Positions 17,968-27,366 are shown, counted from the stretch's first letter. The stretch is 56,583 nucleotides of DNA from Chloroflexota bacterium (GCA_013388755.1 JACAEQ010000130.1:1-56583), one strand, 5' to 3'. Numbers and translations: made by a program. Notes: generated from the sequence alone by a model not told the origin.

Positions 17968-19539
17968 ATGAGTCATCACAGATCACACAGGCGCCGGCGA
18001 CTGACGCGCCTCGGGGCGTCTTCCCTGGCTGAGCGTGCAGGCGCGCGGTGCCGGATCAGGGCTCTGGCCGGGTTGCTGCTGGTTCTGGCATTGATCACAG
18101 GCACTCCTGCCCTGGCTGCGCCACGGGCCGATCCATTTGTATCGCCGCTTGACCCGGGCATGCAGATCAATGCGCTTCTACCGGAGTTCAGTGCCGATCT
18201 CGACGCCGCCGCGCAATGGAATCGCTACACGGTTCAGGCCCGTATCGATCCTGAGGCACGTACCATCGCCGGCGATCTGCGCCTGGAATACACCAACCGC
18301 GCTGCGTCGCCACTCAACCAGATCTATCTGTACCTCTTTCCCAATCTGCCCGATTTTGGCGGCCGCCTCGATATCAACAGTGCTGCCGTTGACGGCCGGC
18401 CCGTGCGTGTGCGTTATGAGGCGTCACGGTTTCTCCTGCGTCTCGACCTCCTCGCGCCATTGTCCCCGGGTGCCGGGGCTGTCGTGGTGCTCAATTTCGC
18501 TGCCCGGGCGCCGCTGGACGCCAGTCAGCGCTTCTATGCCGCCTTCAATCGCGAGCGCGGCGTGCTGGCGCTGGCTTCGGTGCTGCCGATGGAGGCGCGC
18601 TGGAATGGCGACGCCTGGGATCTGGCTGTGCCCATCTCTCGCGGTGATTTCGTTACCAGCGAAACGGCGTTGTATGATGTCACGCTGACCATACCCACGG
18701 CCTGGACCGCTGTCACAACGGGCGTCGCTCTCGAGAGTCGCCGTGAGAGCGGCATGCAGACGACACGCTTTGTCAGCGGGCCGCAACGCGATTTTACAAT
18801 CGTACTCACCCGCTTCCAGTCCATCTCTACCGAGGTGGATGGGACGCGCATCACATCGTATTACCGTCCTGAGAGTGCAGCCGGTGGCCGGGCAGTGCTC
18901 GATACCGCTGCCAACGCGCTACGCGCGTTCAATCGCCGGTTTGGCAGGTATCCTCTTGCCGAACTTGATATCGTGCAGATTGATGCGCGCAAGTTTCTGG
19001 GGGTCGAATACCCCGGCCTGATCATGATTGATCGGCGGCTGTATGATGGCGAACGGGCCGGGCTGGAAATCATCGTGGCTCACGAGGTTGCCCATCAGTG
19101 GTGGTATAGCCTGGTGGGTAATGATGTTCAGAACGAAGCATGGCTCGACGAGGGGCTGGCATCGTTCTCACAGGTCATCTACCAGGAAGAAGTGCACGGT
19201 CTGGCCGCTGCCACACGCGAACTGGACGGGTTTCGCGCCAGTTATACGCGGGCGCGTGATGCGGGCCGCAATGCGCCGTTGCAGCGCCCGGTGGCGGCGT
19301 TTCGTGGCAACTATACTGCGATTGTCTATGCCAAAGGCGCGCTCTTCTTTCAGGCGCTACGCGAACGTATTGGTGAGCCGGCCTTCGATCATTTCCTGCA
19401 TGATTACTATGTCGCGTTCCGCTATCGTCTGGCATCGAGCGATGACGTTCTCGTCACGGCGGAAAATGCCTGTAGCTGTGAACTCGATGACTTCTACCGC
19501 GACTGGGTGACGACGGCTGCGCCGGTGGCAATTCCTTAA
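17968..19539 (+). CDS. secreted M1-family metallopeptidase
   Basis: Zinc aminopeptidase-like protein of 523 aa. A long basic N-terminus and hydrophobic segment (LAGLLLVLALITGTPALAA) form a signal peptide ending near residue 51. A beta-saddle domain follows, then the catalytic core. HEVAH at 372-376 and Glu395 in WLDEG give HExxH-x18-E, and VEYPGLIMID occupies the place of the GAMEN exopeptidase loop. The protein is shorter than PepN and lacks the large C-terminal helical domain, like other compact bacterial M1 peptidases. It is expected outside the membrane. A -10 box lies at 17888. Confidence 0.88.
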   Translation: MSHHRSHRRRRLTRLGASSLAERAGARCRIRALAGLLLVLALITGTPALAAPRADPFVSPLDPGMQINALLPEFSADLDAAAQWNRYTVQARIDPEARTIAGDLRLEYTNRAASPLNQIYLYLFPNLPDFGGRLDINSAAVDGRPVRVRYEASRFLLRLDLLAPLSPGAGAVVVLNFAARAPLDASQRFYAAFNRERGVLALASVLPMEARWNGDAWDLAVPISRGDFVTSETALYDVTLTIPTAWTAVTTGVALESRRESGMQTTRFVSGPQRDFTIVLTRFQSISTEVDGTRITSYYRPESAAGGRAVLDTAANALRAFNRRFGRYPLAELDIVQIDARKFLGVEYPGLIMIDRRLYDGERAGLEIIVAHEVAHQWWYSLVGNDVQNEAWLDEGLASFSQVIYQEEVHGLAAATRELDGFRASYTRARDAGRNAPLQRPVAAFRGNYTAIVYAKGALFFQALRERIGEPAFDHFLHDYYVAFRYRLASSDDVLVTAENACSCELDDFYRDWVTTAAPVAIP

Positions 19540-19672
19540 GGGCATAGACGGCGCGTTCTGCTGAACGTGAACGACGTGCCATGCTTTTCTCCGATTGCCT
19601 TACGTTGCGTGTGCCGACGGCGTCTGGACAATCCTGCGCGTTTGACGCCTGCCCGCTCCAGTGCTAGACTGA
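19540..19672. other. intergenic, nothing recognised
   Basis: Short spacer between the peptidase stop and the inverted repeat element; no gene or clear terminator seen. The whole 19540-20287 gap is otherwise filled by dispersed repeats. Confidence 0.4.
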
Positions 19673-19883
19673 GGCCCATCCGAAACAATGATACGCCTCT
19701 TGTCATGGCGCGGAGCGCGAGCGACAGCGTGTAGCGAGCGAATCGTTGCTGGAGCCATCTCGGCGTTTGATGAGGAGATTGCTTCGCTATTGCTCGCAAT
19801 GACATGGCATCCCTCGTTTGATGAGGAGATTGCTTCGCTATCGCTCGCAATGACATCCAGACCATCCGTTCTTCGGATAGGTA
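19673..19883. repeat. inverted, expanded copy of the 154-bp element (copy D)
   Basis: Ends ggcccatccgaaac and cttcggataggt match the inverted ends of copies A and B. The body reads as their reverse complement (attgcttcgct...ctcgcaatgacat). A 51-bp unit starting cgtttgatgaggag occurs twice in tandem (19764 and 19815), so this copy is about 211 bp instead of 154. It has no coding capacity. Confidence 0.75.
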
Positions 19884-19899
19884 CTTAACTCCTTGCACA

Positions 19900-20287
19900 T
19901 AAGTACACTGGCAACTACGTTTTCTTGCCAGTTGCCGGTGCGAGGGCGGGACGCCTTCGCACGCTGCTGAGAGTGGGACGCCCTCACTCCCGGCGTGACG
20001 GCATGATGAGAAAACATAGTTGACAGACGAATAAGGCTCGACGCACTGCACAGCCCCCTAACCTCTCCCCGCTGGCGGCAGGAACCGGGCTCCCTCCTCC
20101 AGCGGGGGAGAGCCGGGGTTGGGGTGACGGGCGTATGTGAAACGTATTGGTGCCAGACTCGCCATGTTCTTCCAGAATCATGTCGCATAACGTACGCGGC
20201 TGGCATGCCTGACCCGGGGTCGTGGGCGCAACATGCCGTGTCCGTAAGGGCTGCGTTTGAAGCACTCAATGAAGGAGAGGTGCGCCA
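19900..20287. repeat. repeat-rich intergenic region with long dyads
   Basis: Two dyads stand out. First, aactacgttttct near 19911 mirrors agaaaacatagtt near 20010, enclosing two gggacgcc repeats. Second, cccctaacctctccccgctgg near 20055 mirrors ccagcgggggagagccgggg from 20099, then ggttgggg; this C-rich/G-rich palindrome resembles dispersed palindromes found in many bacterial genomes. No gene is seen here before the operon start at 20288. Confidence 0.6.
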
Positions 20288-21163
20288 GTGCAGGCATTCG
20301 ATTATGTGCGCGCCGCAAGCGTCGAGGATGCAGTCGCGCGTCTCGCGGCCAGCGGTGGCCAGGCGTATGTGTTGAGTGGCGGAACGGACCTGATTGTGCA
20401 ACTACGCGAAGGGCGGCGCAGCGCGCGGGTTGTGGTCGATGTGAAAGGGCTGCCCGAGTTCGGCGACCTGAGCTACGACCCGGACATGGGTCTGTTGATT
20501 GGCGCAGCGACGCCATGCTGGCGCATTGCTGCCGATGCGGCGATCGCGTCAGCCTTCCCTGGTCTGGTTGAAGCGATCAGCCTGATTGGCGGCGTGCAGA
20601 TCCAGGGGCGCGCCAGTATCGGCGGCAATCTGTGCAATGCCTCACCCGCCGCCGATAGCATCCCGGCGTTGATTGTTCACGCTGCAGTGTGTGAAATCGC
20701 CGGGCCGTCTGGCCGCCGATCGCTGCCGGTCGAGGAGTTTTGCATTGCGCCGGGGCGAACTGCACTGCAACCGGGAGAGCTCCTGGTGCGTGTGTTCGTC
20801 CCGCCGCCAGCGCAGCATTCCGGCGCAGCATACCTGCGCTTCATTCCACGGAACGAGATGGATATCGCGGTGGTCGGCGCGGGCGCAGCAGTAACGCTGG
20901 ATTCCCATGGTGAGCGATTCGTTGCGGCGCGTATTGCCCTGGGCGCGGTTGCGCCGACACCACTGTATGTGGCCGAAGCCGGCGCGGCCCTTGCCGGCCA
21001 GCCGGTGTCGCCTGATACCATCGCGGAGGCTGCACGCCTCGCACGCGAGGCCGCGCGCCCGATTGATGATCTGCGTGGAACGGCAGCGCAACGCCGCCAC
21101 CTGTCAGGTGTGCTGGTGCGCCGCGCGCTTGAGCGGGCGGTTGAGCGCGCGCGCGCCCGGTAA
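20288..21163 (+). CDS. FAD-binding (medium) subunit, xanthine dehydrogenase/CODH family
   Basis: CoxM/XdhB-type flavoprotein subunit that passes electrons from the Fe-S subunit to an acceptor. The FAD motifs AYVLSGGTDLIVQLR and QIQGRASIGGNLCNASPAAD are both present, then the CO_deh_flav_C domain. At 291 aa the length is normal. The start is GTG at 20288 with GGAGAGG ten or so bases upstream. It is first of a five-gene plus-strand operon whose next genes encode the 2Fe-2S and molybdopterin subunits. Confidence 0.92.
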   Translation: MQAFDYVRAASVEDAVARLAASGGQAYVLSGGTDLIVQLREGRRSARVVVDVKGLPEFGDLSYDPDMGLLIGAATPCWRIAADAAIASAFPGLVEAISLIGGVQIQGRASIGGNLCNASPAADSIPALIVHAAVCEIAGPSGRRSLPVEEFCIAPGRTALQPGELLVRVFVPPPAQHSGAAYLRFIPRNEMDIAVVGAGAAVTLDSHGERFVAARIALGAVAPTPLYVAEAGAALAGQPVSPDTIAEAARLAREAARPIDDLRGTAAQRRHLSGVLVRRALERAVERARAR

Positions 21164-21256
21164 ACGCCCCCTGTGCCGGCTGGCATCCGCGTTGCAAGGT
21201 GCCGATCGCCTGCTATACCCGTTGCCTGTCGCCTACCTGATGTATGGAGCATTGCA

Positions 21257-21739
21257 ATGACATCCAGAGTGCGCGTTGAAGCGCAGATCAATGGTGACCC
21301 GGTCGAGTTCCTCTGTGAGCCGTACCAGAGCTTGCTTGAAGTGCTGCGTGATGTGCTCGGGTTGACCGGAACGAAGGAGGGGTGCAGCAATGGCAACTGT
21401 GGTGCGTGTAATGTGCTGCTCGATGGCGTGCTGGTGAATTCGTGCCTGGTGCTGGCCCCCGAGGTGCATGGCCACGAGGTGACGACGATTGAAGGGATCG
21501 CCGGGTCGGACGGATTGCATCCGATCCAGCGGGCCTTTCTGGACCATGCCGCGTTGCAGTGCGGTATCTGTACTCCCGGCTTCATCGTTGCCGCCAGAGC
21601 GTTGCTTGACCGTACTCCGCACCCGACCGAGCAGCAGGTGCGTCACTGGCTCGCCGGCAATCTGTGCCGTTGCACCGGGTATGACAAGATCGTGCGTGCG
21701 GTGCTTGCCGCCGCTGATACGATGGAGACTGCACGATGA
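21257..21739 (+). CDS. 2Fe-2S (small) subunit, xanthine dehydrogenase/CODH family
   Basis: CoxS/XdhC-type subunit of 160 aa with two 2Fe-2S centres. The plant-type motif GCSNGNCGACNV with a later Cys (NSCLVL) binds the N-terminal cluster. CGICTPGF and NLCRCTGYDKIV bind the C-terminal cluster. The ATG at 21257 (TGGAGC upstream) is chosen over an earlier in-frame start, which would add 28 residues unlike the family. Its stop overlaps the next start by 4 bp. Confidence 0.95.
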   Translation: MTSRVRVEAQINGDPVEFLCEPYQSLLEVLRDVLGLTGTKEGCSNGNCGACNVLLDGVLVNSCLVLAPEVHGHEVTTIEGIAGSDGLHPIQRAFLDHAALQCGICTPGFIVAARALLDRTPHPTEQQVRHWLAGNLCRCTGYDKIVRAVLAAADTMETAR

Positions 21740-24039
21740 CGACAGATACGCTTCCAGCCGATACGGAAACCGTCGAAACGGCAGCGCCGGCCCGCCCCCA
21801 CTACCGCGTCATTGGTACGCGCCCGGTGCGACCAGACGGTGTGGAGAAAGTTGTAGGGCGCGCGCTGTATGGCGCTGATATCTATCTGCCCGGTACGCTC
21901 TACGGCAAGGTGGTGCGTAGCCCGCATGCTCATGCGCGAATCCGCGCGATCGATGTTTCCCGCGCCGCGGCGTTGCCGGGGGTCAAGGCGATCGCCACTG
22001 CCGCGGATCTGCCGCTCGTCGAAGACAAGATCCTGGTGACCGGCGAGGGGTCGGTTAATCAACGCTATCAGAGCATGAATACGCTGGCGCGTGATAAGGT
22101 CCTCTACCACGGCCACGCGGTCGCGGCGGTGGCAGCCGTCAGCCCGCATATTGCCGAAGAAGCCGTCGCGCTGATCGAGGTTGACTATGAGGTGTTGCCC
22201 GCCGTCATTGATGTGCGCGACGCCATGGCCGCGGGAGCGCCAGTTCTGCACGATGATCTGCGCACCGCGGAGGAAGGACGCAAACTCGACGGGCCAACCA
22301 ACGTCGCCGAGCACCTGCGCTATCAGCGCGGCGACCTTGCCCGCGGTTTCGCCGAGGCTGACGTGATTGTCGAGCGCGAGTTCGTGACGGCTACGGTACA
22401 CCAGGGGTATATTGAGCCACACGCGACGACGGTGCTTGCCAATGCTGATGGTCAGATCACGATCTGGTGCAGTACTCAGGGCGCATTCGCGGTACGTGAA
22501 CAGACAGCCGACATTCTTCAGACGCCGATCTCGCGCATTCGCGTGATCCCGACCGAAATCGGCGGCGGGTTCGGTGGCAAGCTGACGGTCTATCTGGAGC
22601 CGATTGCGGCCCTCCTTTCACGCAAGAGCGGCTATCGCCCGGTCAAGATGGCGATGAGTCGCGCGGAGGTATTTGCTGCCACCGGGCCAACCTCGGCTTC
22701 CGTGATTCGCGTCAAACTTGGCGCAACACGTGATGGTCGCATCACCGCGGCGCAGGCCGAACTGATCTATGCCGCCGGTGCGTTCCCCGGCTCGCCGGTT
22801 GGCGCGGGGGCAGGGGTTATTTTTAACTGCTACCGTATCCCCAATCTTCAGATTGATGGCTATGATGTGCTGACCAACCAGCCGCGCGCCGGTGCCTACC
22901 GCGCTCCGGGTGGCACAAATGCCGCGTTTGCTTCCGAAACGGTGATTGATGAGGTGTGTGAACGGATCGGGATGGACCCGATCGAGTTCCGTCTGCGCAA
23001 TGGCGTTCGCGAAGGGGATTATCGCGCCACGGGGCCAGTCTATGCGCGTATCGGCTTGCGTGAAACACTCGAAGCCGCCCGTCGCCATCCGCACTATACC
23101 GCCCCGCTTGGCGGCCCGAATCGCGGTCGCGGCGTGGCTTCTGGCTACTGGGGCAACTGGGACGGCACATCCAGTGCCTCGGCCACGGTCAATCCCGACG
23201 GGGCCGTCAGCCTGTCCGAGGGGTCGCCCGATATCGGCGGCTCGCGCGCTTCGATGGCGATGATCCTGGCCGAAACGCTGGGGATTGACGTGACCGATGT
23301 GCATCCGCGGATCGTTGATACCGACTCGGTCGGCTATAACGATGTGACTGGCGGCAGCCGCACGACTCATGGCACTGGCTGGGCGGTGTACGATCTCGGC
23401 AAGAAACTGATTGCGGCGATGTCGCAGCGCGCAGCGCATCTCTGGGAGGTCGAGCCGGAAGCGATCACCTTTGCTGACGGTGTGTTCAGCTGTGGCGACC
23501 ATGCGCTGAGCTTCAAAGAACTCGCGGGAAGGCTCGGCGAGGCCGGTGGCCCGGTGATGGTCAGTACGACCATGGAAACTACCGGTGCCGGGCCGGGCTT
23601 CGCCACCCATCTCGTTGACGTCGAGGTAGATCCCGAGACGGGAAAGGTGACGATCCTACGGTACACGGCGGTGCAGGACGCCGGCACGGCCATTCATCCG
23701 AGTTACGTCGAAGGCCAGATGCAGGGTGGCGTGGCCCAGGGCATTGGCTGGGCGCTCAACGAGGAGTATGTCTACGATCAGGCCGGTCGCCTGGTGAATG
23801 CCAGCTATCTTGATTATCGCATCCCGACGGCGCTCGATCTGCCAATGATTGACACGGTGATCGTCGAGGCGCCGAATCCTGGCCATCCGCTCGGCGTGCG
23901 CGGTGTCGGTGAGACCCCGATCGTCCCGCCGGCGGCGGCGGTTGCCAACGCGATCTACCATGCAACCGGCATCCGTATGACGACGCTACCGATGTCGCCG
24001 CCACGCCTGCTGGAGGCGATCCTGGCAAAGGAGTCGTGA
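21736..24039 (+). CDS. molybdopterin (large) subunit, xanthine dehydrogenase/CODH family
   Basis: Catalytic hydroxylase subunit of 767 aa. GGGFGGK (from residue 276) binds the cofactor, and the active-site loop reads AYRAPGG (from 387) rather than the AYRCSFR of true aerobic CO dehydrogenase. This is therefore a form-II-like enzyme of unknown substrate, such as an aldehyde or N-heterocycle. GVGE supplies the catalytic Glu at 726. Translation is coupled to the small subunit by an ATGA overlap. MobA at 7.7-8.4 kb could provide the dinucleotide cofactor. Confidence 0.93.
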   Translation: MTTDTLPADTETVETAAPARPHYRVIGTRPVRPDGVEKVVGRALYGADIYLPGTLYGKVVRSPHAHARIRAIDVSRAAALPGVKAIATAADLPLVEDKILVTGEGSVNQRYQSMNTLARDKVLYHGHAVAAVAAVSPHIAEEAVALIEVDYEVLPAVIDVRDAMAAGAPVLHDDLRTAEEGRKLDGPTNVAEHLRYQRGDLARGFAEADVIVEREFVTATVHQGYIEPHATTVLANADGQITIWCSTQGAFAVREQTADILQTPISRIRVIPTEIGGGFGGKLTVYLEPIAALLSRKSGYRPVKMAMSRAEVFAATGPTSASVIRVKLGATRDGRITAAQAELIYAAGAFPGSPVGAGAGVIFNCYRIPNLQIDGYDVLTNQPRAGAYRAPGGTNAAFASETVIDEVCERIGMDPIEFRLRNGVREGDYRATGPVYARIGLRETLEAARRHPHYTAPLGGPNRGRGVASGYWGNWDGTSSASATVNPDGAVSLSEGSPDIGGSRASMAMILAETLGIDVTDVHPRIVDTDSVGYNDVTGGSRTTHGTGWAVYDLGKKLIAAMSQRAAHLWEVEPEAITFADGVFSCGDHALSFKELAGRLGEAGGPVMVSTTMETTGAGPGFATHLVDVEVDPETGKVTILRYTAVQDAGTAIHPSYVEGQMQGGVAQGIGWALNEEYVYDQAGRLVNASYLDYRIPTALDLPMIDTVIVEAPNPGHPLGVRGVGETPIVPPAAAVANAIYHATGIRMTTLPMSPPRLLEAILAKES

Positions 24040-24305
24040 TGATCACGGTCTGGGTGCCGGCGCTGCTGCGCGATCTGACCGGCGGCCAGGAGGTGATCCA
24101 CATGCAGGCTGAGACGGTCAGGCAGGTCATTGAGCAACTGGATGCGCGCTACCCGGGCATTGCAGCGCGCCTGCTCGTCGAGGGGCGACTGCGGCCCGGG
24201 CTGGCCGTCGTCATCAATGGCGAGGTGAGCCGCCAGGGTCTCCGGCGGCGCCTGGCGCCCGGGAGCGAGATCCATTTTCTGCCTGCACTCAGCGGCGGCG
24301 CCTGA
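24039..24305 (+). CDS. MoaD/ThiS-like small protein
   Basis: Ubiquitin-like beta-grasp protein of 88 aa (ITVWVPALLRDLTGGQEVI, VVINGEVSR, PGSEIHFLPALSGGA). MoaD proteins carry sulfur on a C-terminal Gly-Gly in molybdopterin synthesis. Here the tail is GGA, one residue past the canonical end, so it either needs trimming or has another role. The start ATG overlaps the large-subunit TGA, with AAGGAG eight bases before; a GTG three bases earlier is possible. Its place in the molybdoenzyme operon suggests a dedicated cofactor or sulfuration role. Confidence 0.8.
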   Translation: MITVWVPALLRDLTGGQEVIHMQAETVRQVIEQLDARYPGIAARLLVEGRLRPGLAVVINGEVSRQGLRRRLAPGSEIHFLPALSGGA

Positions 24306-25291
24306 TGGGTACGTTGCCTGCCCTCGTTGCCCATGCCGACTGGGGATCGAGCGCGCAGCGCCGGCGTCTGGCACTGGCGTTACGTTGCCCCGATGGCGGA
24401 TATGTGGCGCAGGCGCCTGGCCCGGCCGGCGATGTGGCGACACTGCCGGCGCGATTGCGCGCCCTGGCGCCGGCTGGCGCTATTCTGTTCGGTGTCGACT
24501 TCCCGCTTGGCCTGCCGCAAGATTATGCCGCTCTGGCGGGGGTAACCGATTTTGCGGCCATGCTCCCGCGCTTCGGTACGGGCCAGTGGGCGCACTTCTA
24601 CGATGTTGCCGCCACTCCGCAAGAGATCTCCCTCTTCCGGCCATTTTACCCGCTGCGGCCCGGCGGAGCTCGCCAGGCGCATCTTGTCCGCGCGCTTGGG
24701 GCGACCACAATCGACAATCTGCGGCGTGGCTGCGACCGGGCGACGCCCTGGAGGCGCGCCGCGGCGCCGCTCTTCTGGACGCTTGGCGCACAGCAGGTGG
24801 GCAAGGCGGCAATCATCGGCTGGCGCGATATGCTGGGTGCGGCGCGCCAGAGGCTGCCAGCTGATCACCCGGCATTTCCCTGCCTCTGGCCGTTTGAAGG
24901 GCGGCTGCGCACATTACTGGCGGCCCGGCGTCTGGTGGTCGCCGAAGTCTACCCCGGGGAGTGCTACCATCATCTGGGAGTCACATTGACCGGCAGCAAA
25001 CGGTTGCAGGCGACACGGGCAGCAGCAGGGCCGGCGCTCCTGCGGTGGGCCCGTGTCGTGGGTGTGATGCCTGACCCTGACCTGCGTGCTGCGATTACCG
25101 GTGGTTTTGGACCGTTGTCCGGCGGCGAAGACGATTTTGACGCCGTTGTTGGCCTGTTCGGCGCGCTGAATATCGTCATGGGGCGGCGTGACCCCGGCGA
25201 ACCGGGCAATGAGCCAGCGCGCCGGGTCGAAGGGTGGATTCTGGGCCAGCAAACACCGGATGCCAGAACGTCCAGTGGGCGTGATGGATAG
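24305..25291 (+). CDS. DUF429-like (RNase H-fold) protein
   Basis: A 328-aa protein starting at an ATG that shares its A with the preceding stop (TGATG). HADWGSSAQRR near the start, FGVDFPLGLP, EVYPGECYHHLG and the C-terminal DDFDAVVGLFGAL follow the order of acidic motifs in DUF429 predicted RNase H-like proteins. The function is unknown. Tight coupling to the MoaD-like gene places it in the molybdoenzyme operon, though it may simply be carried along. Confidence 0.55.
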   Translation: MGTLPALVAHADWGSSAQRRRLALALRCPDGGYVAQAPGPAGDVATLPARLRALAPAGAILFGVDFPLGLPQDYAALAGVTDFAAMLPRFGTGQWAHFYDVAATPQEISLFRPFYPLRPGGARQAHLVRALGATTIDNLRRGCDRATPWRRAAAPLFWTLGAQQVGKAAIIGWRDMLGAARQRLPADHPAFPCLWPFEGRLRTLLAARRLVVAEVYPGECYHHLGVTLTGSKRLQATRAAAGPALLRWARVVGVMPDPDLRAAITGGFGPLSGGEDDFDAVVGLFGALNIVMGRRDPGEPGNEPARRVEGWILGQQTPDARTSSGRDG

Positions 25292-25300
25292 ACTGTGCGC

Positions 25301-26452
25301 TTACCGCCCGACGAACTCCCCAAGCACCTGCCGGCCAATGACGACGCGCAGAATCTCTGATGTTCCTTCGCCAATCGTCAGCAAGCGCTGATCGCGATAG
25401 ATCCGTTCCAGCGGATACTCGCTGCTATAGCCGTAGCCGCCGAGTATCTGGATGGCGTCGCGGCAGGTCTTCTCGCCAACTTCTGAGGCGTAGAGTTTGG
25501 CAATCGCCGCTTCGCGGCTGTACTGGCGCCCCTGATCCTTCAGCCACGCTGCCTGGTAGAGCAGAAGGCGCGCTGCTTCGAGCCCTACGGCCATATCGGC
25601 AATCATGTTCGATACTGACTCATATGCGCCAATGAGTTTGCCGAATGCTGTCCGCTCGCGCGCATAGGCGGATGCGGTTTCATATGCTGCCTGCGCCAGC
25701 CCGATCGCCATTGCCGCAATCCCGACCCGCCCGCCATCGAGGACGGCGAGGAACTGCTGCAGCCCGCGACCGCGCCGACCCAGCAGGTTCTCTTCGGGTA
25801 CCCTGACATCCTCAAATGTCACGGCGTTGGTCACCGATCCACGCAGGCCCATCTTGGCCTCAGGCTTGCCGAAACTGAGGCCGGGTGTTCCGGCGGGCAC
25901 GATAATTGCGCTGATCGCGTGGCGCTCCCCCGGATCGGTTACCGCAGTGACAATCAGGTGACCGGCAACCGATGCGCTGGTGATCCACATTTTTGCGCCA
26001 TTGATCACCCAGTGCCCGTTTTCGAGGCGCGCGGTTGTTCGTGTGGCGCCGGCATCGGAACCGGCATGCGGTTCGGTCAGGGCAAAGGCACCCAGGTGGC
26101 GCCCTTCGGCCGCCGGGCGCAGGAAGCGTTGTTTCTGCTCTTCGGTGCCAAACATGGCAATCGGCGCACATCCAAGGCCAAGATGCGCCGAGTAGATCAG
26201 GGCTGTCGAACCGCATGCACGCGCCACTTCCTCGATCGCGATCGCGGCCGACACGCTGTCGGCGCCGGCGCCGCCATACGCTTCGGGGAAGGGCAGGCCC
26301 AGCAATCCCAGATTTGCCATTTTGCGGAACGTCTCGGCAGGAAACTCACCGGTCTCGTCAACATGGCGGGCACGCGGAGCGATTTCCTGTTCGGCGAAAC
26401 GGCGTACCTCAGCGCGAATATGCTGCTGCTCGGGGGTGAGATCGAAGTTCAT
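25301..26452 (-). CDS. acyl-CoA dehydrogenase
   Basis: FAD enzyme that forms the alpha-beta double bond in an acyl-CoA (fatty-acid or branched-chain amino-acid breakdown). The substrate and FAD motifs LTEPHAGSDAGA and WITSASVAGHLIV are followed by GGYGYSSEYPLERIYRD. IGEGTSEILR then carries the catalytic Glu in the short/medium-chain position. At 383 aa it is of normal size from the ATG at 26452; an earlier start would add 26 unlikely residues. It converges with the molybdoenzyme operon, leaving 9 bp between stops. The chain-length preference is not visible. Confidence 0.93.
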   Translation of the reverse strand: MNFDLTPEQQHIRAEVRRFAEQEIAPRARHVDETGEFPAETFRKMANLGLLGLPFPEAYGGAGADSVSAAIAIEEVARACGSTALIYSAHLGLGCAPIAMFGTEEQKQRFLRPAAEGRHLGAFALTEPHAGSDAGATRTTARLENGHWVINGAKMWITSASVAGHLIVTAVTDPGERHAISAIIVPAGTPGLSFGKPEAKMGLRGSVTNAVTFEDVRVPEENLLGRRGRGLQQFLAVLDGGRVGIAAMAIGLAQAAYETASAYARERTAFGKLIGAYESVSNMIADMAVGLEAARLLLYQAAWLKDQGRQYSREAAIAKLYASEVGEKTCRDAIQILGGYGYSSEYPLERIYRDQRLLTIGEGTSEILRVVIGRQVLGEFVGR

Positions 26453-26575
26453 GGTATGGGTCCTGTCTTGTATCTGGCCGTTCACCCTGCTCGTGGAGAG
26501 GTCAAGCGTCGCGCCCACAGTTTGAAACACCTCATCAGGGCGCCTGTCCTTAATCGTGACCCTGATCGTGAACGG

Positions 26576-27142
26576 TTACCCGCTCATGAGCGCGCGCATT
26601 GTGGCGACGAACGCCTCGGTTGCCGCGCAACTGATGCGCGCTGGATGGATCAGCGGAACGATCGTCACGTTGCCGGCGTGGAGAGTCGTTGCGTGCAGGG
26701 CCCGGATCGGGCCTGGATCGCGACCAAGGTATCGCGTTCCTATGGATTGCAGCGCAACTCGCCCGACGGGCACCAGCAAACGTGGCCCGATATGATCCAG
26801 TTCAGCCTCCAGCCAGGAAGCGCAGGCGCGCGTTTCAAGCGCCGTTGGTGTGCGGTTGCCTGGCGGGCAACAGCGTACCGCGTTGGTGATGAAACAGCGC
26901 AATGTTGCAGTCGCCGCATCGGTATCTGCCAGGCCGAGGCGCACCAGCATACGACGGAGTGCCCGCCCTGACCGATCCCCGCAGAACGGGATGCCGGTAC
27001 AGTCAGCACCATGCCGGCCCGGCGCCTCGCCGATGAACACGATACCACTGGCAGGGTTACCATATCCGTGGACAATCCGCCGGCGGCTGGCGACGAGGGC
27101 GGGGCAACGGATACAGTTCTGGTCGTGCAACAGCGTCTGCAT
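26576..27142 (-). CDS. uracil-DNA glycosylase, family 4/5-like
   Basis: DNA-repair glycosylase of 188 aa. N-terminal CIRC and the later RCCPPGNR and RACASW cysteines would hold a 4Fe-4S cluster. Motif A reads GEAPGRHGADCTGIPFCGD: GEAPG is as in family 4, but HGA-x2-TG-x3-GD is as in family 5 (UdgB). The C-terminal motif is PLIHPAR. The hybrid motif A leaves the class open. No good ribosome site precedes the ATG at 27142. Confidence 0.85.
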   Translation of the reverse strand: MQTLLHDQNCIRCPALVASRRRIVHGYGNPASGIVFIGEAPGRHGADCTGIPFCGDRSGRALRRMLVRLGLADTDAATATLRCFITNAVRCCPPGNRTPTALETRACASWLEAELDHIGPRLLVPVGRVALQSIGTRYLGRDPGPIRALHATTLHAGNVTIVPLIHPARISCAATEAFVATMRALMSG

Positions 27143-27366
27143 GGATCACGTGCCATACGTGTGTATCGTCAGGCCAGTGACGGCTGTAACCATTCACCTT
27201 TCTCCCGCGTCCCCCCACATACGGCACGGGCTACCCATCGGCGAGGCGACCGTTCTGGCACGTGTGATGGCCAGCTCGTCACCAGTTCGTGATTCTGCGG
27301 GGCATCCGCCGAATCCCCACGGCACGCGGTGGCCGGGAAAGATGTACCCCAACCGCGCACAGGCGC

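Noticed and set aside
20054-20124. C/G-rich palindrome as a terminator of the M1 peptidase
   Set aside because: It lies 515 bp downstream and has no T run; better explained as a dispersed palindrome.
21736-24039. Aerobic carbon monoxide dehydrogenase (coxL form I)
   Set aside because: The active-site loop lacks the AYRCSFR signature; it reads AYRAPGG.
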